A stretch of DNA of 64,000 nucleotides from Gautieria morchelliformis. Lineage: Eukaryota; Basidiomycota; Agaricomycetes; Gomphales; Gomphaceae. The position numbers and the translations under genes are program-made. This document shows, piece after piece, positions 58,648-64,000 of the stretch. The notes below the pieces were generated by a model, which saw only the letters and a list, made by a program, of their open reading frames with translations, was not told the DNA's origin and did not search any database. Location of the stretch: contig WHVA01000391.1 of NCBI GenBank assembly GCA_015179125.1, positions 1 through 64,000 on the forward strand. The letters are read 5' to 3'. The first letter of the stretch is position 1; each line of letters opens with the position of its first letter.

Positions 58648-60918
58648 TTAAACGCCAATGTTCGTCGCAGACGGTGTAGGAATGGTATAAGCATGTGAAA
58701 GTGGTGTCATACGCACATGACCAGTTATCTTTATTCCACGTGCAACCCACAAACGGCCCTTCCTCTCTGTGCGGATGCTGATCAATATTTCTTGGCGGTG
58801 GTCGGCAGGACTGCTTCCCGATTGGGCGCAATGGGTACGGCTCCTTTTTCTATCATGTGATGCTGCATCTTCATTGACTGAAAATTTGCGTTTGATGCGG
58901 GATAAATCAGTTTGTGAAGTATCAGATGCGTACCGGACCTTGCACCTAGTATCAACTTTGCTAATTGACTCAGCATCAGGAACTTTGGCGAGGGATCCAT
59001 CTGTGAAACCGTACGCTATGCGAGTGTTCAATGCCATCGCCTTGAAGCGGCGCACCTCGAATAGCAAGTCCGGGTGATGCGGTTTGTTGAGGTCTGTCAA
59101 GCATACCGGTTCAGTAAGGAACACGCCACGCCGGCTCGTTGCCCTGGACGCTGCAACGTATGCCGCGCAACCACCCTCTTTCAAGTTCACCAGCACACTA
59201 GGGAGGGTTTTGCCTTGGGCAGAGTGGCCGGTTATGGCGAACGCGGGTTGCAGGGGCAGTTGATGTCGTTTAACACGTGCCTTGATTCTTTCATCATTGT
59301 CCAGGACTAAATCACTTACAGTAAATGTCCAAGAAGTAGGCTCAATGAAAACCCATCCCTGTGGCAGGTGAGGAAGTTTCAGTGGACAGAGCGGAAAATT
59401 GACGAAGGCACCGGTAGCGTAAGTAAAGCCAGAAGTGCAGACCGAAGTGAATATTTTTTTCACAATACCTTGAGCACCATTGGTAATTTTCAGGTCTGTA
59501 GAAATGTTCCTTCCTCTGAGTATGACTGGCATCCCTTCATAAAGTGGTAGGTAACCGGGAAGTGCGCTTTGAACACTCGAAAAGTCTCGTTCTAGGAGAG
59601 GTAGTCGAGATACAGAAGGTACCGGTGAAGCATGCATGGTGTCGTTTGCAGCACATATCACAAGGTCTGGACAGTTTATACCGGTTGTGTTTGCCACAGC
59701 CTTTCTAGCGTTCAAGAGCTCCCGCAGTCGGTTGGTGTGAACTAGGGCTATACTGTCAATGTTCCCGTCTTGATGCATGTCAATCCCAGCTGGATATCGA
59801 TCTGACCGTACACATCTGCTATTGAAAAGGTCAACATCTCCTTCAGTGCATTCTCTATGCCTTAGTCTGTAAACAGCTGCGCCGTATTCGGGGTCATCGT
59901 GCATGTGCGTCTGTTTATGTAAATCTACGACATCTGTAACGCTTTTCCATGCAAGCCTCCCTAGCCGTCTCAGCACTTCATTATTGCTTTGAGTCGAGGT
60001 TGCCCGAATCGGTGTATAGAGAGGCGTACCTTGCACAGGAGGGTATTGGAAGAAGTCACCTGCGAAGATAATAGTGACCCCACCGAACCACACGTCGTAA
60101 TTTTCCTTAGCATATCGAAGTGCATGATCTATTTCTGACAACAGTTGTTGGCTTAGCAGTGAAACCTCATCAAGCAGGACAATATCGACATTTTTCCAAT
60201 CCTCACGCAAAGCGCGTCTATTCTTGATGTCAATTATCACAGACGTTATTGAGTCTCTCCATTCGGGCGGGTATATTTTGAGCTCAAAAGTCGCGCGGAA
60301 AAGCGGGCCTAGGTAGGGAATCAAAATGTCAGCACACTGTATTAGAAGCACGTTTGGGATACCGCTGTCTCCCGGGGCCTTAAACGGGTTCAGTCTGTCT
60401 ATGGCCCTTCGTATTTGGTTGTCCGTTATTGGTTGGTACTCGAAGGCCGGGCTTGGATACTCGTAGTCCGTTGGCGCTTGCTCATAGCCCTCGCTTGGCT
60501 GCGGGAAGAAAGCATTGAACAGCATGTCGGCTTTTTGCTCGTTTGTTCTTGCAATTGCGTGTGTCCCATTTTCCCGTGCCATTGTCAGCGTTGGTACTCG
60601 TGTTCGACCCCCGTCAGATGCATCTGCTGAGGCGTACTTGTGCGCCGTCCAGATCGTCTTCTGGTTGATATTGTCCAGGAAGTCTCTCCAGTGGTCCTTT
60701 TTTGATTTCTCTATGGCACTTGCGTACTTGTTTCTAGCGATCCTATATTCCTCGTGAGCTGCATCCGATGGGTCGTTTCGCCTTGCGTAGGATCGTCTGC
60801 CTGCTCGCCGCGTCTCTGCTCTTGTTTGTGTGAGCTGCCGTGACCACCACCGCTTCATGTACGGTGATGGCCTGCTCCTTGGAACTACTTCCTCGGTCGT
60901 ATCTGCGATAGCAGTCAT
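58648..60918 (-). CDS. Chimeric 756-codon ORF: LINE C RT N-terminus fused in frame to PIF1 helicase
   Basis: Codons 1-224 are LINE ORF2 sequence between endonuclease and RT (SRPSPYMKRWWS, NQKTIWTAHKYAS, RLNPFKAPGDSGIP, YPPEWRDSIT). Codons 226-700 are helicase (motif II at 250-251, motif III at 287-295, V at 560-572, VI at 587-600). The switch falls at about 60246, without a stop. The last about 55 codons run in a frame different from the peptidase-like domain. The upstream LINE frame is interrupted by a solo LTR at 60963, so the natural start is unclear. Lacking the RT catalytic core and Walker A, it should have neither activity. Confidence 0.7.
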   Translation of the reverse strand: MTAIADTTEEVVPRSRPSPYMKRWWSRQLTQTRAETRRAGRRSYARRNDPSDAAHEEYRIARNKYASAIEKSKKDHWRDFLDNINQKTIWTAHKYASADASDGGRTRVPTLTMARENGTHAIARTNEQKADMLFNAFFPQPSEGYEQAPTDYEYPSPAFEYQPITDNQIRRAIDRLNPFKAPGDSGIPNVLLIQCADILIPYLGPLFRATFELKIYPPEWRDSITSVIIDIKNRRALREDWKNVDIVLLDEVSLLSQQLLSEIDHALRYAKENYDVWFGGVTIIFAGDFFQYPPVQGTPLYTPIRATSTQSNNEVLRRLGRLAWKSVTDVVDLHKQTHMHDDPEYGAAVYRLRHRECTEGDVDLFNSRCVRSDRYPAGIDMHQDGNIDSIALVHTNRLRELLNARKAVANTTGINCPDLVICAANDTMHASPVPSVSRLPLLERDFSSVQSALPGYLPLYEGMPVILRGRNISTDLKITNGAQGIVKKIFTSVCTSGFTYATGAFVNFPLCPLKLPHLPQGWVFIEPTSWTFTVSDLVLDNDERIKARVKRHQLPLQPAFAITGHSAQGKTLPSVLVNLKEGGCAAYVAASRATSRRGVFLTEPVCLTDLNKPHHPDLLFEVRRFKAMALNTRIAYGFTDGSLAKVPDAESISKVDTRCKVRYASDTSQTDLSRIKRKFSVNEDAASHDRKRSRTHCAQSGSSPADHRQEILISIRTERKGRLWVARGIKITGHVRMTPLSHAYTIPTPSATNIGV

Positions 60919-62283
60919 CAGCGCGGGTAGATGTGCATTAAATTGTTGTGGTGTGAGGGGATTGTTGGGTGCATTTATGCTCCTGCACCAAAATCAAGCA
61001 TAATATATTCGATTTATTGTATGGTGTTTCAATCCTTTCTCACATTGTTCTTGTACCATGCATCTATTTCTCTGATTATTTTCGAAATTTTCCAGTCACT
61101 CCTTATCTCTCCATTCCACTTTGTTATTTCTATTTTCACAGGCGGCTGCACCCAGCGGAGTTTGAAATGACTTCAACGCGCGAGCCCATGGGCGCTAAAG
61201 AGCCGGGTGCACGTATATTCCTTCTGAGACAGGATAGTGCTCCTCTCTCAGTGACAATAAATTCACTGAGAGAGGCGAGTAGTATTCTTTATATTTACAT
61301 AGTATGTTGACTGAAAATTATGTAGTGTATTTGATTCTAGGTATTGTATTAATATAACAGTGACAATAAATTCACTGAGAGAGTGTATTTGATTCTAGCT
61401 TTCTAAGAACTCTACCGAACCTTCCCTGCCATAGCCCCTAGTTGCTTACAGGGATTTGGCTCGCTGATGTCTGCTTTGAGCCTGGCTTCTAGTTTTTCAT
61501 TATACAGCTTCCAGTCTACTTGTCTGTAGTTTGGTTTTGGCTGTTGCGTGCTTGCCCGTAGAGTTACGTCAAAAATGGTATCCACTGGGAAGTGGTCACT
61601 TTTGGGCGGTTGCTCTTCTGGTTTCGGTCTGCAGCTGGTCAAGCTCTCTGCTAAACTAGTAGAAATAAAGACGTTATCTGTGCGAGTAAGGTTCCCGCCA
61701 TCTGCAGGTCATGTTCGGCTACTGCATCCAATAATGTTTGTGCTGCATCCAAATTGGCCCTAGTGAACAGGTGCGTGTTCCGCAGCTCGTCCCATAGTGG
61801 GCGGTGTCTGTTAAAGTCACCAACCCATATCATTCCCTCTACGTTGTGCTGCTGGCCATCGCCTCCCTCGGCTCTGTTCTGTAAAAACTTCCTTGTGGCC
61901 CTCAAGCTATCTGAGTGTGTGCAGTCAGAGTATAGATTGAGGAGGAGCACGTTACCCATGTTCGTCTTTATTTCTATCGCTGTAACGTCTGGTGTTCCTA
62001 TATCCACGGCCGCCCATGTGTTCATGGCTATTTTCTTGTTTACCAGTATCATCGACCTCGTTCTCTTCTCTCTTTCCTGGTAATGCGTCTTCGGGTATAT
62101 TGAGTACCAACTATTTGTAGCCCTGGCGTTTCCCAAGAAGTCAATATACGGTTCTTGTATTGCTAATATATCATAACAGTGGGGTGAGCACTTAGCTAGC
62201 ATTTCAGCCGTGGCTGTGAGCGATTTATTGACGTTCTGTTGTCGGATCCTCAATTTTTTTAACTGTTTGGTTTCTTCGCTCAT
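60248..62283 (-). pseudogene. LINE C ORF2, endonuclease and start of RT
   Basis: ATG at 62283 (MSEETKQLKKLRIRQQ) follows ORF1 in an ATGA overlap. Endonuclease motifs QEPYIDFLG, WVGDFNRHRP and KSDHFPVD are present. Near 61690 about 40 nt are missing between two ATGG-containing words, which shifts the frame. The solo LTR then splits the linker. The part left of it (60957 down to 60248) is open and joins the helicase. The RT catalytic segment, RNase H and tail are gone. Confidence 0.82.
60963..61450. mobile_element. Solo LTR in LINE C
   Basis: A fossil of 488 bp with ends TGTTGGGTGC...GTTGCTTACA and a 5-bp target duplication GGGAT (60958-60962 and 61451-61455). It includes a 13-bp-arm hairpin at 61241-61275 (CCTCTCTCAGTGA..TCACTGAGAGAGG) and two copies of GTGTATTTGATTCTAG near its end. 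There is no coding content. Family is not determined. Confidence 0.7.
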
Positions 62284-64000
62284 TCTTGGCGTAGGTTGTT
62301 GTCCCTGTTCTCCTCTATTTGCGTCTGCTCTCGGTTGCCTGTGAAGTCGTATTCGTCCAGCCGTCTCTGTCGGACCTCTCCCGCTTCTCTTGTTGTCCAC
62401 CCTTGGTCTCTGTGCCCGACCCAAGGGTTCGCTGCGCCCCTTCCTCCCCACTCACTCCTCTCGTACTCTGTGCGCCCTCCACCTCTTGCTTCTGCCTCCG
62501 CCTCTTGCTTCTGCCTCCACCTCTTGCTTCTGCCTCTGCCTCTTGCTTCTGCCTCCGCCTCCTGTCTCTTTTTGTTCGCTTGCGCGCCGACCCTTTTGAG
62601 CAGATCCCCAGCGTCTTCCATCTCTTCCTGGGCTCCTTGCTGCTCCCAGGTCCACGGGTACTCGTCAGGGAAATATTTATAGGTATGCTCTGGGTCTTTT
62701 TTCTCCATTGCTTGACATGCCTCTACGAACCTTGGGCACGTCCTGTCCCACGATGCGTGCCCGTGTGTGTTGCAATTGACGCATTTGAATCTTTTTGGAT
62801 CAGTTTCCTTGCACTCTGCCGTCCTGTGTTCTCCTCCACAGGTGCCGCATTTGTCGGCGCTGTCGCACTCTGCGGCAACGTGTCTCGCATTGTATTTCTG
62901 GCATTTGAGACAGCGCCGCGGTTCCCTTCTCATTCTTCTTGCCCAGGTTCGTTTTCCTGCTATAATTATTCCGTCTCTAATACTTTGATTCACTGATTCT
63001 GTACTGGCGAACTTAGCTATAATGTGTGCCGATCTCTGTCCTGCAGTTCTCCTGTGAACTGGTTTGATCCATCGGGTTTCTAGGAGGGACTCGGTGGGTA
63101 ACCTCGAGTCTCGTTCTATTCTTCTCAACTCTGAAAGCGCTTCTGGTGAGTGACTTAACGGGACATATTCGACTATCACCGATAGTGCCCGGTCTTTTAT
63201 CACGGCCGTTCCGCTGAACTTGTTGAGGAACGTTCGTCTGTTTGTTTGGACCCACTTCGCCGCTTCTGCTGTGTCCAGTTCGAGGATTATCCCGCCGTTT
63301 GCTAACCTCTTGGCGCCAATGAAAACTATATCGTTGAGGTCGTGATCGTCTCCCAGCTGATCTATAGCCTCGTTCGCCTTCGCGACTAATTCCTGCTCTG
63401 TCAGTTCTTTGAGCGTGTCTTGTTCCCCTCGTGGGTCCCTGTCTATCATTATTTGCTTTTCTCTTGCTCTTGCCTTTGCTAGGTTGTTTGGATGTGAGAG
63501 GGGTACATTACCCTTTAGTGCTGCCGCGTAACTCAACCCTCCTGCTCCGCTGTCCGTTCTCTGTCGTCCCTGCCAGTCTATTTTTCCGACATGCTCTATG
63601 AGGTTATGGGCCTCTTCTGCTGTTTCCTTTGCGACCGTAACCGCATCTCTCGCCGTGTCTGTAGCCGCTGTTATCTTTTCTATGACCGGACTGAGTTTCT
63701 GTTCGACCTGGCGCAGGACCGCCACCGCTACGTTTTTCGCTGCCTCCTCCAACATCAGTATCGCAATCGCTCTGGCCCCTTCCTGCAGTGTCTTCCCAGT
63801 GGCGTTGTGCGCGAGCGAGAGCAGCGAGTAGCTTAGCTGCTCCGCCGACAGCTGGTCGTCTTTCGCTAGGTAACCGTGCCTGTCTAGGTAGCTTCTTGCC
63901 TGCTCTCTGGTATGCACTGCTGCTGTCGGTTCTGTCAGGAGCTCCAGCCTGGTTCTATTGGTGGTCAAATGCTGGTTGCTCGACCTCGTCCGGCTTTGTG
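62280..64000 (-). CDS. LINE C ORF1, zinc-knuckle protein, intact in the window, start beyond right edge
   Basis: Open from the edge to TGA at 62282-62280, about 573 codons. The edge codons (SQSRTR..) align with codons about 13-18 of LINE A ORF1, so only the first few residues are missing. Knuckles CLKCQKYNARHVAAEC, CGTCGGEHRTAEC and CVNCNTHGHASWDRTCP are present. The C-terminal part carries a Gln/Lys/Glu/Ala repeat encoded by an 18-bp minisatellite (62480-62572). The conserved tail NPWVGHRDQGW..RQRRLDEYDF precedes the stop. It is the only undamaged ORF1 of the three copies. Confidence 0.85.
   Translation of the reverse strand, partial: QSRTRSSNQHLTTNRTRLELLTEPTAAVHTREQARSYLDRHGYLAKDDQLSAEQLSYSLLSLAHNATGKTLQEGARAIAILMLEEAAKNVAVAVLRQVEQKLSPVIEKITAATDTARDAVTVAKETAEEAHNLIEHVGKIDWQGRQRTDSGAGGLSYAAALKGNVPLSHPNNLAKARAREKQIMIDRDPRGEQDTLKELTEQELVAKANEAIDQLGDDHDLNDIVFIGAKRLANGGIILELDTAEAAKWVQTNRRTFLNKFSGTAVIKDRALSVIVEYVPLSHSPEALSELRRIERDSRLPTESLLETRWIKPVHRRTAGQRSAHIIAKFASTESVNQSIRDGIIIAGKRTWARRMRREPRRCLKCQKYNARHVAAECDSADKCGTCGGEHRTAECKETDPKRFKCVNCNTHGHASWDRTCPRFVEACQAMEKKDPEHTYKYFPDEYPWTWEQQGAQEEMEDAGDLLKRVGAQANKKRQEAEAEARGRGRSKRWRQKQEAEAEARGGGRTEYERSEWGGRGAANPWVGHRDQGWTTREAGEVRQRRLDEYDFTGNREQTQIEENRDNNLRQE
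62480..62572 (-). repeat. 18-bp coding minisatellite in LINE C ORF1
   Basis: About 4.5 copies of CCTCTTGCTTCTGCCTCC (plus strand), in frame with ORF1, encode RQKQEAEAEARGGG-type repeats. LINEs A and B have only short charged stretches at this place. Confidence 0.75.

Larger units (their letters stand above)
56780..60247 (-). pseudogene. PIF1/Helitron-type helicase C-terminal half plus cysteine-peptidase-like domain, split by LINE D
   Basis: PIF1-family helicases unwind DNA 5' to 3' using ATP. From 60247: VLLDEVSLL (motif II), FGGVTIIFAGDFFQYPPV (motif III), ITGHSAQGKTL (motif V) and AYVAASRA (motif VI). Motif I (Walker A) is absent because LINE C begins just upstream. A frame change near 58830 leads to WNKDNWSCAYDTTF, which I read as a catalytic-Cys box of a USP/papain-like peptidase. 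LINE D then interrupts. From 57496 the gene resumes and reaches VIYIGHLHFAARL and TWIYDG, a fitting His box, before the stop at 56780. Such helicase-peptidase combinations occur in basidiomycete Helitron/PIF1 expansions, to my recollection. No Rep/HUH domain is present. Confidence 0.6.
60248..64000 (-). mobile_element. LINE C, third long LINE of the same family, runs off right edge, 3' half lost
   Basis: Read leftward from the edge: ORF1, an ATGA junction at 62283-62280, then ORF2 through the endonuclease into the start of RT. It stops abruptly at about 60247, where helicase sequence begins. No 3' tail is present, so this is not a simple truncated insertion; a later deletion or recombination is needed. 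ORF2 also carries a solo LTR (60963-61450) and a deletion of about 40 nt near 61690. Confidence 0.85.

Noticed and set aside
60248-60260. LINE C 3' end as a simple target-primed insertion into the helicase gene
   Set aside because: There is no A tail or shared 3' motif at the junction, and no target duplication can be tested because the 5' end lies outside the window.
61651-62451. 266-codon minus-strand frame as the start of LINE C ORF2
   Set aside because: Its first 56 codons overlap ORF1 in another phase; ATG 62283 aligns with the ORF2 starts of LINEs A and B.

Overview
The window looks like a gene-poor, repeat-rich stretch of a filamentous basidiomycete genome, probably Agaricomycetes. 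The evidence is spliceosomal introns of about 46-60 nt in every recognisable host gene, RNase H-bearing LINEs of the fungal Tad/I type, Tnp2-type and hAT-type DNA transposons, and fungal transporter families (monocarboxylate porter-like MFS, NCS1, NCS2). A Rhizoctonia/Ceratobasidium-like source is a guess only.

Layout. 1-1211 (minus) is the 5' part of a Tnp2-type transposase gene that runs off the left edge. 1391-2340 holds a perfect hairpin and a tRNA-like 123-bp tandem repeat split by a 464-bp inverted-repeat element. 3169-6061 is a hAT-like element with 12-bp ends and an 8-bp target duplication. It sits inside a dispersed repeat and carries a decayed, intron-containing gene fragment. 6762-11030 is a young but broken Ty1/copia retrotransposon. 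12549-19286 (minus) is a purine-cytosine permease relic split by a full-length LINE (A). 19964-26022 is a second full-length LINE (B), inserted in a foldback of copia gag fragments. 27289-29040 and 48444-50217 (minus) are two intact ten-exon MFS paralogues with matching exon lengths. Between them lie a GH79 glycosidase relic, a 164-bp palindrome, and two copies of a 5.3-5.7 kb segmental duplication (about 33.7-39.0 and 41.3-47.1 kb). Each copy holds a GC-rich array and a broken C2-domain gene. 53.0-54.0 kb (minus) is an NCS2 (UapA-like) nucleobase permease relic. 54945-56423 (minus) is an unrecognised spliced gene. 56780-60247 (minus) is the C-terminal half of a PIF1/Helitron-type helicase joined to a cysteine-peptidase-like domain, split by a 5'-truncated LINE (D) with a 12-bp target duplication. 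Directly upstream, a third long LINE (C, 60248 to the right edge) ends inside its RT domain and is fused in frame to the helicase, giving a 756-codon chimeric ORF. LINE C also carries a solo LTR.

The only host protein genes that look whole are the two MFS transporters. Most other host genes here have been hit by a transposon or have decayed. Many insertion sites can be read exactly, because target duplications and the uninterrupted sequence are both visible.
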